Positions 12,301-26,045 of a stretch of DNA of 64,000 bases are shown piece by piece. Source of the DNA: Cyprinodon diabolis (Eukaryota; Chordata; Actinopteri; Cyprinodontiformes; Cyprinodontidae). The notes beneath the pieces are model-generated. The model was not told the origin of the DNA and did not search any database. It worked only from the letters and a program-made list of their open reading frames with translations. Position 1 is the first letter of the stretch. Each line of letters opens with the position of its first letter. Location: positions 16,271,655 to 16,335,654 of the forward strand of contig CM060081.1 in the NCBI GenBank assembly GCA_030533445.1, written 5' to 3'. Position numbers and translations under genes: made by a program.

Positions 12301-14974
12301 CTCAGAAGCATCAGGCATCCAGCTCAACTCAGGTGGATTTTTTTATTAATTCTTTTCATCAAGAACAAGGGCGAGCTACGAGAATGAATCACATCGTGCC
12401 GCAGTTCTGTGTTTTGGCCACAGGTGGAAGTATCACTAGAAAACTACAGTGTGTCTCTTTAAGTGAATCAAAAAGAATATTTAATGCAAAATTGGAAAAT
12501 TTACAGTATTATTCCAGAATAAATAAAAAAAGATATATATCAATGGATCAAGACTGCTTCTGAAGAATTAAAAACAAATGATTTTAGTCCACTTTAAAAC
12601 TAAATTATGCTTATTTTCTGACATAGGATCAAACAATCTGTAACAAATATTTGGCCTTACATTTTCTGTCTGTTGGTTACATAAACAGCCGCTTTTGACC
12701 TCTTTATTAAAGCAGTCGCTCAAATAAGGGTCCTTTTCAGTTGAAGTAAATATTTCCTATATTTTGTGCACTTTCCATATAAATCCTCAATAATATAGTT
12801 TTGCAGGCATTTAATCAGAACTGAAAGCTTTCTTCACAACGTGAATCTATGAAGCGACATTATCCGCCGATCTCCCACCCACATATCAGTTACTTACCCA
12901 CCTTAGTTGCCAGGCGACCAGTGTGAAGAGGTCATTCTATAACGAGCTGGACGATGTCGGTCTGCCCTCCCCGGATCCCCTCCTTCCTCTTCATTGATAC
13001 CTGGCATCCTAACCGGGGCGACATGCGGCGGGGATGGTGCCATCCCAGCATCGACCCTGCATGACAGAAACTCCCACATGCCCACTAAAGTCCAGCTTTA
13101 CTGTTCCACTACCAGCACAAGCGACACAGATGGATTTTTCTTAATGTCAGGGGGGCAGCCGTGTCCGCTGTGAAACCTGGTAGAAATCTTACTGTACTGA
13201 CAGAAAGAGAGGTGAAACGAGGAAGTGTACTCATGTGTGAGAGGTACCTCCAACTTTTCTTTGTGCAAACCAGGCAGGCCTGAGCTTATCTGCCCTTTGA
13301 AAGAAGTTACTTCCTGCTCCCTCCCGCTGACCCCCTCATTTTCCTCTCTGTCAGTCTGTGCGTCTCTAATTGATGTGAGCTCAGAGCTGCTTTCTCCTCC
13401 TCAGGAGTTTTGCCAGCAGTCGTTCAGCTCAAGGCGGCATAGTCTCTACTCCTGTATTCCCTTTAGGCAACCTCGCTTTAACCTTGGCGCACAAAAGACA
13501 GAAATCCACAAACACAGGCTGCTAGATGCACACCACCGACATGCAGGCGATTACCCGCAGAGCATGACTGAAAGCCCTGCATCGTGGATGGGAGAGGAGC
13601 CAGCTTTGGTTGTTTTATGCTTCTGAATTTCTTGCCTTTTTTTCACTCGCTCCCTCTCCCTGGAGAAAAGAGAAAACAAGATTATGTGAATCCAAGACTG
13701 TTTGCCAGCTGATTTTACTGTTTGATGGGATTTAAGAGGCAGCAAGACCGAGTAAATGTGGGTTGGTGTGTGTGTGTTTATGTATTTCTTGTAAGTGTTG
13801 ATTATTAGCCTTTGCAGAGTGAGGACATTTGTTTGGGGTTTAAGATCATGATGGAGATAATTCACTTAGAGAGATCTTAGTTTAAAGCTGGTAGGCTGGA
13901 TAACATGTGCTGTATCTTTGACTGGCAGATGGATATGCAGACTCTGCATGCGGCGACTTGCAAAGCACTTGAACCTTTTCGCATTTCACCACTTTTATGT
14001 ATTTTATTGGAATTTATGTAATAAATCAGAACAAAATATGTATAACAGGTTAGTGGGACAAAAATGTAACTTTTTTGACGTTTTAAGAAAAGTTTGAAGG
14101 TATATATTTTTTGGCCTGCTGGGAGGTGAGCCTCTGCCCCATACCTGACTCATTTAGAACAGCTTCTCATCAAGGACTTCCCTACCGTTTTGCTGCGCTC
14201 ATGAACTTTCTTCCTGGAGCTCAAAAGGTTTCTAAACAGCATGATTCCGCCACTACCATGTGTCTTTATGGGAAGATGTATTCAAGCGAATTTTTATGAA
14301 AAATACAAAATTTAATAATTTCAATATCCAATGAATAAAGTCAGTTTATTTGCTGAAAGTTTCTGCAAACTTTGGATCATTTTATCTCCACTCTCCTCTG
14401 TGTTGTATTGTTGTTGGTTTATAACCTGAAAATGCAACGCCACTGAAATGTAGATCAAATCAAATCCCTGTAAGACGTTTTGAAATAAAGTGCTGAGAGG
14501 AGTAAAAGAAATGGCAAACCATGAAAAAGTTCAATAGGTTCCAAGAACAGTATGACATTTTCTCATTTTACTAGCGTTTTAAATTTATGGAAAGCAACCA
14601 GGTGGGCGAATTCAAAGATGAATAATCTGCTTCTTGAACAGGGTCCTCTGAGGTACAGTATGGCATTTCACTGTACTGGCTGCAAACAGGAGCAGCAGGG
14701 GTATGGGGTGGGGTGGGGGGGTGGGTGGGTGTTAGGGTTGGGGGGAGGCAGTGCGGCACAAAGAGCTAAATTGTACCTGCTGGGCAACAGCACCACAAGA
14801 TTTTACAGCAAAGCAACCTATTTCTCTTTTCAGCCACTGTACATTTAAAAGCAGCTAAAGCATGTTCTCTTTCTTACAGTTTGACAGTTTAATTTGCTTA
14901 ATGACAGAATAATATGAGGTATTTTTCTTAGTCTTTTTAAAGTCAAGTGTTAACATCCACTCGGAATACTATAG

Positions 14975-15208
14975 AATAGAATTCACATTTTTATCGTCAT
15001 TACACGATCACAAGTAGAGATCAACGAAATGAACTCTCTGCATTTAACCCATTCCCTTGGGGAGCAGTGGGCTGCTATTGTGTGGCGCCCGGGGAGCAGT
15101 GTTGCAGCTAAGGGTCTTGCTCAGGGAGCCAGAGTGTCAGTCCGTGGGAGTGGGGCTTGAACTCAGGACCTCTGGATTTCAAGCTACCACTAGGCTACCA
15201 CTCCCCTG
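14975..15208 (-). mobile_element. tRNA-derived SINE, copy 2
   Basis: On the - strand a tRNA-like head begins near 15206. The A-box TAGCCTAGTGGTAGC is at 15183-15197 and the B-box GAGTTCAAGCCCC at 15152-15164. The body matches the SINE at 2155-2400. The tail near 14980-15035 reads, inverted, as TTCATTTCGTTG and AATGACGATAAAA, running into an AATTCTATTCT simple tail typical of fish SINEs. The better-preserved head makes it the younger of the two copies. Confidence 0.75.
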
Positions 15209-16848
15209 CGTTTAAACAATGTGGAAAACCCAAGAAAACTGTGAAAACTTTTGATGGTTTATCCAAAAATTTTGCAAAACAGCGAAACATTAGTTAATTT
15301 TTTTTTTTTAGGATCACGCATCCAACACACCACCGAGTGGCCCATGTGACATCCTGGGAAAAAAAGATCTAATGAAATCTGCCATTGTAGAGTAAAAATA
15401 ACTTCAGCTCTCCATATGTACTTTAAGCCTTGGATACAGTTTTCAGAAGGATGGCAGGCTCTCTGTTTCCAAGGTGACCCTGTTTTAATGCAATGTTTGC
15501 CTTTTAACCCCAGAAGATAAGCAAAAGACCAGAAGAACATACTGGCTGAAGCTAGCAGCATAAAGTTATTATCAATGGAATGAGTATGGAAAAAATGGCC
15601 TTTCAGCAATTAAGGAGCGAGGCTACACTTCGCAAATTTACAAAAACACAAAAAGCTTGAATTATTGTTGTCTGATGAAACTGATTTGGTAAAAAATATG
15701 AATTGTGTAGTATAGGGGGAAAACTTGACGTCGCAAGCAAGCAAGTATTAATCCTGCAGAATGTGCAAAGCTGCCACTGATCAGATGAATAACATATAAT
15801 TTAAAGTTTTGTTTTTTTTCTCCAAAAATGTTGCACTGTATTTAATCCACTCATTTGATTCACACACAGCTTTATTATTGTTATCGATGGTGTGTTAAAT
15901 CAAGATTGATAGTAGTTTTGGTTTAAGTAAAGCAATAATCAATCCATAAAAATATTGAATTATTGCACAAAGTTAATTTGTAATTTATTATACTCCTACT
16001 ACCTGGATTAAAGAATCAAAATAGAAATAATCTTCCGACTAAGAGCAACTTTTAGGGCAGCCAATGGTAATTTTCCTTGCTGGGGAGCTGGCAACATGGA
16101 AACAATAAGGCTGTAGCTGGAAGTGATATCAGCTTGCTGACTGAAAGCACAGCTCTGGCTAACCGCCGTCAGCCTTCGATTCTCTCTCCTTTAATTAAAA
16201 CTCCTTTTTCATGCCTGTCATGTTCCACTGCCCGTGTTTACAGATAAACTCGCCTGTGATCTCCGTCTGACCCCTTTTCTTTTCGTTTCTCTGTCTTTGA
16301 ACCCATCTCTTGTCATCATGGCGACACTCTGACCGTCTGGTGCGACTCACGATTAAGTATTTCCTCGTTAGACCCGACTGACTCTGCACAGTTGATCAGC
16401 TGTTGGAAGTTATTATCTGCTTTAATGAGATTTGTAAATGTGAATCTGAGTGGTTATTTTCAGCTTCAAGGAAAGCAGCTACTGCCGATGACAGTGACGA
16501 TCGCCATGTGGTTACATAGAGCAGGGGAGTGTTTACGAGCTCTTCCACAAATGGACCCAGGGTTTCTTGGCTCTTCATGCTAATGAGCTGCTGCCTTCAT
16601 ATGTTTGACGAACATATGTTCCACTCTCCGTGTCACGTCAGTGCTTTAAAACGGCTCGGTGGCAATAGCTTGTTATAGTAATAAGCATTCAAGCTGATAA
16701 TGGCCACTCTGGATCAGCAAATAAAAGCTTCAGACTTGTCGGTATTCGAGTGACAATAAGCTACAAAAGTCATCAAATGGAAAATGTGCTTGTTGTTTTT
16801 AACACAATTAAACTATTGTTGTTGTTTTTGTTGTTGTCTTACATGCAG

Positions 16849-16991
16849 GTACTCGAAGCTGTCAGATCCAGCTAACTGGTTGAAAATCAACAGGACCAAT
16901 GGTCAGATTACCACCATGTCCCTGTTAGACAGAGAGTCCATTTATGTCAAAAACAACATGTATGAAGCTACATTCTTGGCATACGACAATG
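16849..16991 (+). CDS. cdh4: cdh4 exon: middle of EC4
   Basis: This exon of 143 nt completes the arginine codon from 11410 and reads [25 protein letters not shown] (the LDRE calcium-site motif), then [11 protein letters not shown]. It closes with the first base of a glycine codon. NRT is a likely N-glycosylation site. The donor is GTAAGT at 16992. A second, equally good GTAAGT lies 9 nt downstream at 17001; its use would add three residues (G-K-S) in frame before the next exon. The frame and family length favour the first donor. Confidence 0.96.
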
Positions 16992-17808
16992 GTAAGTCTG
17001 GTAAGTCAGGATAGTGTGTTTTTAAAATCATCTTAAAGGAACATCTCATAGAAATATATAGATTGTCTTTCATATACATCCAACCTGTTCACATTTATTA
17101 CCTTATAACCACAAGCTCCAGTGAATCTAGTAATGATTTTTTAATAGCTGTAAAATTGGTTAAGTTTACATTTTGTTTAGCTTTTTTTATATTAAAGAAA
17201 AAGGTTAATTTGGATGTAACTCTCTTTACTCTGAAATTCCTTAATTAATAATTCCTTACCTTCAGACATCACCATAGTTGTGGAGACAGCCAAACACTTT
17301 ATAATTTACTCTTAAATATAAAAACAGTTGTTCTTTGGAGTTCTCATGAAGGAGGTACTACTGGTTATCTATCAGTTGCCTCCTAAACACGTTTTTCAGT
17401 GCTCTATGCAAGTGAAAACAGGCTTACCCATGAATTTAGAGGATATCCCAGTTGGCTGCTGAATTTAGGCTTATGGATGCTGTCATAGACTTAGTGTCCA
17501 TGTAAGGTGAGGCCCATCGTTTATGTGATATATTCTTTTCTTTTAGTTAAAGTAGCTGGGCACTGACCTGGCGATACATGAAGTTCAATTTGAATTCTAC
17601 ACAATATCCATATTGGAAAGAAGAAACCAACTGTTTCTGTGGGGGTTTATGTAGTGAAAGCAACCATAAAAGGCCAACAGTAGAGATAGCTGTGGTAATG
17701 GGCCAGGAGGGGCTCACCCAAGACACTGTAGATGCAGAACCCCACAGACTCTCCCACTGTTATCCGTCTGGCGAGGTATGCTGGTGTGTTGAAAATACGC
17801 GGTATAGA

Positions 17809-18762
17809 TAGGGCTGGGCGATATAGAAAAAAAGCTTATCGATAAAAAAAAATGCATATTGATCGATATCGATAATTATTGAAAAGATTGGAAACCAAAT
17901 TTTATGTGCAGCTCTGCCTGGACTTTTTATAATATTGCTAAATGATTTAATTTTAATAAAAAACACAAACACAGACTTCGAATTAAATCTTTATTTAACC
18001 AACTTTTTTAACCATAACAGAATTGTTTTAAAGAAAAATAACTTAAGAGACCTGGGTTATGTTATTAAATACTGACAAAGAATAAACTAAAGTCACCAAA
18101 ATAAAAATAACAAATAAATAAATGCCCCCCCACCGCCGCCCCCGTTTCCTGCTTTAACCTGAGTTATTACTTTGAAGTTTCTAGGCCCCTCAGCATTTTT
18201 ATCTCAATTGTTAGAACTACGTGGGAAACTGCCCAGAACTGAAAATATATATATATTTTCCCGAAATTCCCGAAGATTCCTCGGAGGAGAGCCGCGCCGG
18301 GGATTACACAGCTCGTACTCCTGCGGGTGTGAGCGGCTGAGATGATAAAAAAAAAAAGTTGGTTGTGCTATCAGACTTGGTTTTCACTGGTTCCCTACAC
18401 ATTTTACAGATGACTGTGGTTTGTTTTTGGTCCGACTTGCCATAACCGAAATACTGCCAAACTGCCGTACTACAAAAACCCTTCTTTGAAACAATTTCCT
18501 CCGACTCTCCTTGCTGCGACATCTGCATGTGCTCTGTGTTGTGGTTTGAGAGGGTGGCGCTTTGTGACGGCGTTCCTGGGTCCGCGATTGTGATTGGTTG
18601 GGAGGAAGTAGTGATTAGCATAAACCTACATGCTAGGCTACAATGAGAAGGAAGGAAAACTGCGTTTCTTTTTTATCGAACTTTTATCGACCCTCTTTTT
18701 TTCTATTGCGCCACACGTCTATAGATCGATATATATCGTTATTGAATTATCGCCCAGCCCTA
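17809..18762 (-). mobile_element. non-autonomous hAT element carrying a BED zinc-finger fragment, copy A
   Basis: Terminal inverted repeats of TAGGGCTGGGCGATA start at 17809 and end at 18762. The 8-bp duplication GGTATAGA flanks them at 17801-17808 and 18763-18770, the hAT hallmark. On the - strand, 18621 to 18304 encodes about 105 residues with a BED-finger start (KKGFCSTAVWQYFGYGKSD, then VICKMCREPV). The frame leaves the domain after the CxxC pair, before the expected histidines, so the transposase has been lost by internal deletion. A closely related shorter copy is at 33313-34060. Confidence 0.92.
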
Positions 18763-21282
18763 GGTATAGATATAAAATCTGTGAAACCTATAGTTATGTC
18801 GCCTCACAGGAGAATTTTGATATTTTAATAGTGCACGTGTAATGGAATCAATGGTGTGAACTAGAGAACATTTTTAAGCTGTGTCTAGATAAGCTGGAAT
18901 GTTACTTACCTTTTCTCTTTTGGTCACAATTACAGTAAGTAATGACCAGCCATATGAGGATACAATTCAACTGCTACAGTTAACCGTTAGTGATCAGATC
19001 AATATTAGCCAAAACCAATGGTTGATACCCCCTATCATTACAAGCTTTTTTTCAGAAGGAACACCTGAACTGATGTGATTTATTCAGAGGATGGGTGAAG
19101 CTTAATACAGGGGGAAAGTGGAAGAAAATCATTCAGGCTCCAAAAGATTGTAGTCTAGTCACCTTATGACTTTGGATCTGTTCCAGTTTAGGAAGGCCCA
19201 GTTAAAGTTCACTTTTAAAATAGTCTGTTGGAAGATTTCAAGTAAAATTGTAAAGTCGATCTCCATGAATTCTAACTTAACTTTTACAACTTTGCAAAGA
19301 AAAAAAAGAGTTTTACTGCTTGATCTCCAGGCAGGTCTTGCTGCTGTGTTGTAACTGCACTTTTGGTCAGTTATTCAAAGTAGGTTGGGGGTAAATATTA
19401 ATGCATGCCTCACTTCTTAGCATCATGTTTATTCCACCTGACATGTTTGCTCTACTTTGTGTATTTCTATGACATACAACACCAATAAAACACCATTAAG
19501 AGATGTAAAGATTGCAAAATGGTTTGTGTACACTAGCAAAGTGCTGCACAGTTGGTTTGTGACTGGTATATGACTGTCTGACAATAGAAGGAGTCCAATT
19601 AACTTCAGTAGAGGTATTTTTTTAAGTCTCCCATAGGCATTTGTCTGTTTTAATATAGCACAATCATTAGGCTACTATAAATGCTTTGGCCCAAGACATT
19701 TTATGCACCACTGATGGACTTCTAGGACACTTAATACTCATCAAGATGAGCTGTTACAACTTTCAGGTCAAAATACTACTTTTAGCTCAAAGCCCTTGTG
19801 TAGAGCTATACTGAAGTGCTTAGATGCGGTAAAAGCATGTTTGTTTCCTTTGATAAAGATATCAAAGACATTTATTTTCTGCTTTTCTTGTTCAGAATCA
19901 AAGGACTAAGTGGATCACAGTTTAATCAAATAACCCATTTTCTCCCTATTTAGGAAGGATAATTCAGAAATTTTTCAAGGATTAAGATGGAAGGTGGATT
20001 TGTGGGAAATTACACTGGATCTCCGTCTCTCAATAGCTCTTGTAGGCTGGAAAGCAGCCCCTTAAATCATGTCATGTCAGTTTCATTTAAAAAGCCAAAC
20101 ATCCTTGGTTTGCCCCTGGGGAGATTTAAAATGTGTGCAGCACACAGAAGCCTCTGTTTTTGTACCTGTAATTTAGTTAAAGAAATGCATCTTCAGTTTA
20201 CATTTAATAAAAACCCATATTAAACCTCAGGGTTAGAAATGTTCTGAATAGGAAAAAGGAGAAAATGTATGGAGATTAATGAGGGTTTTTTATCGCTATG
20301 AGAGATGTACAGCCATTTTGCCATCTTAAAAGAAATTTTAATGGACCTGTAAATACCAATAAATATTATTGCATCTGAATTCAAACAAAGATTTTTTCTA
20401 ATACAGACTGGGTTTCTCTATTTCACTCAAAACTATACAAACCATTGCAGGTGTTGAGATTGACACACAAATTCACTTCAACCACACACTTTCTGTCTCT
20501 ATGCAAAAGGTTCTGGCTTCGTTCCTGCTGAATATGTAAAAACCTTTCCTAATAGAGAAATAGAGCTCTTTTTACTGGATTTTTTATCAGCACAGCTGAA
20601 AATTCTGTAGTGTTTCATTTTCAAGTGTCTGAGATCATCTTCTTGCTGGAACCACCAGTTTTCCCCTATTTCCACCTTCTAGCTGTTGAGTGTAGGTGAG
20701 GTTGAACAATGGGAGTATAGGCTCATGTTTAATTATTTCACCTGATTTGTGCTATGTATCCATAATACAAGCAGTAAAATAGAAACTGCATAAAATGTTT
20801 CAAAAGCTGATCCCGAGCTTCTTAGGTTTTGAAATATAGTTGTGTTTTTTTGGTCAAAAATGCTTCTTTTTACCATGCCCAGATATCTCAGTCTTCTGCC
20901 GTTCCTTTTAGTCAATCTCTTATTACACTGTAGTTGCATAGGAAATGGTTTATTTTACTATTGTTAATGATTTAAAGATCTGTTATTTTAATGCCAAATG
21001 CATTCAGAAAAAACAAGGATTTCTGCTTTACCCACAAGCCTTGATATAAATTCATTATGATTTAATTGTTTGACATTTTATTGTTTTTTGTTGTTTTTTT
21101 TTTTTGGCAGATATACAAGGGGGAAAGAAGTGTAACATACAGTTTAGTATACAGTAATGTCAAGCATTTGCATCACGATTCCTCTTAAAAGTTACTTTTT
21201 TCAACTGGTACTCCACAGTAACAGGTAGGGGACGGGGGCTCAATTCGGAAAAACCTCTATGTTTTATTAAAAGGCACTTTAA

Positions 21283-21345
21283 ATAGAATAGAATAGAATA
21301 GAAAACCCTTTCATTGTCCCACAATGGGGAAATTGTCGCGTTACA
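21283..21345 (-). repeat. LINE 3'-tail-like fragment
   Basis: (AATAG)n is followed by CCCTTTCATTGTCCCACAATGGGGAAATTG, quoted here in short as the CACAATGGGG block. The same sort of tail ends many fish L2/Rex-like LINEs, and related tails occur near 47425 and 62090. Only the tail is recognisable. Confidence 0.45.
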
Positions 21346-22208
21346 GCAAAACTATTGTTTGGGAGCAAATTAAAGGAGCAACCTTGCAGAAAATCATTTT
21401 AGTTTTTGAAACTTTAACTTTTTCTAACAGTAATATACATTAAGACTGGAGAGTGGCCGATTTGTACTTTCACACAATTTTATCAGATAAAAACCCACAA
21501 GATGTTTGAATTTGAAAAAAAATGTATTGTTCAATCAAAACTACTCAAGAATGTGTGAAAGTATGATTTTAACGATTTAATCTAAGGGGAAAAGATATAC
21601 TTTCTCACTCTATTCCAACTATAATACCCTATAAAATGCATAACTTTCAGACACAATCTCATGATTTCATATTTATATAAGCAAATGCAAAACCAAATTA
21701 GAAATTGACTTTTGAATGTAAAATTAAATGAATATGAATTTTCATTAGATATTAGCTTTTCCTTAAACTTAAACAGCTGAAATACTGATCCAAGCACATG
21801 GACTAAGGAACCAACATTTAAACAGGCTGTCCTTATTTACCAAAACAAAACAATTCATTTTAAAGACAGCAGGATTGTCGTTAAAGGCCAAAACAGCTGC
21901 TCTGTTAAGGCTGTAGAAAAGAGAAAGATTAGGAAATCTGTGCTGAGTTCTGTAAGGAAACAAGGCCTGGGTGAGCAACAGTAGTTAAAGATCACAGAAT
22001 GTTTTTCAATGTGAAGAAAAATCCCTTCACAACAAATGCAGAGCACTCCACAGGAGGTAGACATGCCATTATCCAGGCTTACAGATAAAGCGAGCTCTTT
22101 TAGCATCGACAATAAAAAAGTGCCACTAAACTTTACCAAAAAAATAGATTAAAAAAACTCCTGAAATGACTTAGGAAGTGTACATCATCTTCAAAACATA
22201 GTTATGCA

Positions 22209-22248
22209 GTGTGATAACTCCTATGGCATCCCATAGGAGTTATCACAC
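22209..22248. repeat. perfect 18-bp inverted repeat with 4-nt loop
   Basis: The left arm GTGTGATAACTCCTATGG (22209-22226) is fully complementary to the right arm 22231-22248 across the loop CATC. The flanks ATGCA (22204-22208) and ATGCAT (22251-22256) could extend the stem after a small internal loop. It lies deep in a cdh4 intron. It could be a MITE remnant or a cruciform-forming palindrome; a small-RNA hairpin is possible but unsupported. Confidence 0.8.
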
Positions 22249-25200
22249 CCATGCATTGGGTGGTGAATGTTTTGATCAAAATGTGGCTGAATAAGATCAT
22301 GGATCATAGAGGAAAAAGGTTATGCATTAAACCCAGCTGCAGAGCACAAAATAGCACAAGGTAGTAAAACTCGAAAATACTGCATCTCTCTTAAAAGTTT
22401 CATATTTATGTTCAGAAAATCAAAACCATACATTTTATGGATTCCAATAAACACAGACTGGATTATTATCAAACCTGTAATTCTTGAAATTTTGATTATT
22501 ATAGCTTACATTACAATGGGCTGCTGCAGCTTTCCAGAGCCGGGTCCACCCGTACTTTTTTGTTCTTGGGTGCTTTATTTAGAAATAAATATCTGAAAAA
22601 GTAGTAAGCAAATAAATGTGAGATATGTAATCCAAAAAAGAATGTTACTCCATTAGAGATTTCTCAGTCCTGAAAATGAGCATCCCTGGATTAAGTTCTG
22701 GCCCATGGACCTTTGGCTTTGTTGCATGTCTCCAACATAAACATTTCCTTTCAAATAACTTTTAAAACAAATACCAATAGTGCTTTGAAAAATAAAAATA
22801 GAGATTACCCCTAAGAAAAATCACATGTCACCATTGAAGTCAACGGATTGACATAAATTAATTTAGTATGCAATTAAATGAGTATATGGCTCTCCATTGA
22901 ACAAGAAGCATCATGGTCTTTAAAGCTTATAAATAACCCATCTATATAGTATTTAGCACCTGGAAACCTACATAGGCATGGCCATCGACCTAAAACTTAG
23001 AGGAAAAAGGAGGACATTTTTCAACCAGCGGGTCTATGCTATGGATCCTGAGCCCACGTGCAAGAATATGTCAATAGGTTAAGCATAAGCTGTGTTTTTA
23101 TCCGAACTAACTCACAGAATGAAAAGAAGACAACATTGTTTAAAGAAAGTAATGAGGATTCCACGTCAATTATAATTTTTTTTTTTTTTTTTTTAAAGCA
23201 TAGGTTTAGTTCATAAGCGCCTAAGCACTGCACCTGGAGATGAACACATCCCTAAACACCCTTACAGATATTTCAAAAAAGCTTTTTATCCAGTCGATTC
23301 TAGTGAGAAAAATATGCAAAAAAGTATGTTTCTTGAGTCTAGGCTGCAGAGGCATACTTCATAAAATTTGTACCTATAATTGCAGTCATAGCTGGATCTA
23401 CAGAGTACAGACTCAGGGGGTGCTGACCAGAAATGCTTTTTGAGATCTTTTCAAATGGTATTTTTCATAAATTGGACAACTGAACAATACTTTGTTTTAA
23501 CTAAACACATAAAAGTCCCAATGACTCATTGCTTGTCGTCGCTTGTGGTTGTAATATATCAGTATGCATGAAGACTATGTTTTCCATGGATTTCATACAA
23601 ACCTGAACATCCAGCATTTATGTCAGAAATGGAAAAAAAAGCAACATTATCTACTGGTGAAAGTCCTTGGTGTCAAACTCACTGCAGATCTGTATGAAGA
23701 CAAATAACTAAAGCACCACAAACCAAGGAACTCGTTCTCTGTTAAAGTGGGATGGGCACCAGGTGTTTTCTTTTCTTCTCTGCTGAGAAATGAGGGATTT
23801 GACGCCCCGAGCTCAGCTTAAACTGCTGACTGCCTATTGATTCTGGAGACCAGTGTCAACAAGGGGATATTTTCAACTTTGATTGAAATTCTCTTCACTT
23901 ATTCTACTCAGGCGAAGCGTGAGAGGCAACAAAGCACCCAGCCAATCATAACTGACAAGACAGTCGATGGGCCTTGGGGTTTGGGGCAGTGGACCTTTGC
24001 TTACTTGATTCACCAAGCTACAGTGTCCAGTGGAGAGAAGTTCATGTACAACATTGATGAGATGCTGGAGTACGCTGTGCTGCACCTCATTGGGAATTTA
24101 GATCAGCCTGCTGACATAGTGGTCGGAAGAAGCTGTCAACAAAAAGTCAAGGCCACAACATATCACTGTTTGTTCAGCGGTGCAGCGTATGCAAAATGCA
24201 TTTTAAATGTACTGTAGTAATATGCATTTCACCTCTTATATTTTGTCATGTATCAACCTCAGACTTTGGCATCGTTTCACTGTTCTCCTTTGTACTAGTT
24301 TTACAGAAAGCAGTGCACGATTGGGGCATGGAATCAAAAAGACATCATCTTTGAAGGGTTAAGCAACTAAGACCTGGGATTAGTGTCATGCATTCATGTC
24401 CTGTTCATGTGAACTAATAGTATATAAAGCAACCAGTTCTTTCGGTTACAGCCGCTGGTCTTCCAGCTTATTGTTTGTAAGATAAAGGTCTGTGCTTTCC
24501 CAAAACCTGAATATGGTTCAATTTTATATATCCCATTGCAGCTCTACTTGTACATTTGTAAAGAAAATTGACTAGAGCACCTTATACCTTATAAACATTG
24601 ACTTTTTGAATCAAATAAGTTTTTATTTCAAAGTTAAAATGCTGATTAAAATGTAGATTGCATGTTTATAACATAGGGTTAGGTTTTGCTGATGTTTGTG
24701 TTCATCATTTTTTTCCAGTGGCAGAATCTGAGGAGAAAAGTTGTAGATTTAAAAGGGAAATTTTGTCCATTCATGTTTATTAAATAGGGTGTCTGGTGCT
24801 TAGCGATTTCTGGCTTTTTTATAATTTAAATGATGAAGTCCTAGATATTTTCAGCACCGGGACATGGATTAAATACAGGCAGGTCGATGCAAAGGGGAAG
24901 AAGAGATTTAAAAGCAGATGCAGTTTGATGCAAAAATGCAACGTCTTCTATGGAAAAGACACAAACATGGATTTTAGTGTTTGTTACTTGTGTATTTTGT
25001 TGTAATGGTGCCAGTACAGCAGCACTAGCATATCGAGCCAACATGTGATGTTAACACAGATATGGGCTTTAAGGTGATAATGAGCTGGACTATCCTGCTC
25101 CTCTTCAGCCTGGAGGGCATAGCATCCTGGACATCCAGGCAGAATTTTTCATCTGGATCAATGAGACAAGTGTGTTTAACTCTGCTTCAGTCCATCTCAC

Positions 25201-26045
25201 CTCATCCTGGGTTCAGTGCAGACAGCACTGTACACGTAACTTACTTTTGTCCAGTTTTCACCCTGTACTGTATAGATTTAATCTGTTATATGTGGACCCA
25301 CATGCAACCTATTGTTAGTATGTTTTCCTGAGTGTGTGCAGTAAAATGAAGCAATTATCTAATATCATGACCTTTTGGTGTCATTATGTAATATGTGGAC
25401 ACATTCTGTATCTGGGTTTAAAATGAATGCTTGGCTTATATCACTTATTTTTACATGAACATATGTTTTGTGGAGTTTCACTAAAATGCAAAGTATTTGT
25501 CTATGCACATTGAAATGTGTTGGTGAACTGAATCTAACCCAGCTTTTAAATGTAGTAAAAATGTCTCTCTATAGTTTATCAGAACCAGTTCCAATTTGTG
25601 GTCATTCTTAAAGTTTCACTCAACTAGTAGGTGATTTGTGGTAAAGTTGAAGAATTCTGAAGTAGCCTTACAGTTTTCATTTGTCTAGCTACTTTGTGTA
25701 ACGTACCACCATCCCAACTGAAAAACATCCCTATACAATGATGCCAGAACCGCCATGACTTACAGTTGATGCAGTGCTCTCATGTTTGAAAGCCTCACCT
25801 TCAATCGTTCTCTTTTCTCCTGAAATGATTCAACTTTGCTGGTTCATCAGTAGTTCTCTAGTATCCTCACCATGTTTCTTTGTAATAAAGTAATATTTAG
25901 AGTTAGATGGTTGAAACTTAAAGGTTGTGTTGTGGATGATCTTTGCTAATTTTTGAAAATAGCCACCCTCTTCAATTTAGAAAAAAATGCACATGCACGA
26001 CCCTGTACCTGCTCCCAAGAGGGAACACCTATTAAACGAATGTTA

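Larger units (their letters stand above)
11411..16848 (+). other. cdh4: cdh4 intron (5.4 kb)
   Basis: It contains a hAT MITE at 12018-12300 and a SINE at 14975-15208. A GC-richer block at about 12900-13620 has reading frames on both strands that resemble no protein I know. A G-rich run lies at 14705-14745 (GGGGTGGGGGGGTGGGTGGG-like). About 16090-16620 looks unique, and I see no exon there. The acceptor is ACATGCAG at 16841-16848. Confidence 0.85.

Noticed and set aside
12903..13626. GC-richer block with frames on both strands in a cdh4 intron
   Set aside because: Frames overlap on opposite strands, match no family I know and lack splice signals. Possibly an old repeat.
23837..24217. 126-codon + frame in the longest cdh4 intron
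   Set aside because: No recognisable domain, no splice or promoter context, and an opposing frame overlaps it. It could be a chance frame; only conservation or RNA data would change this.
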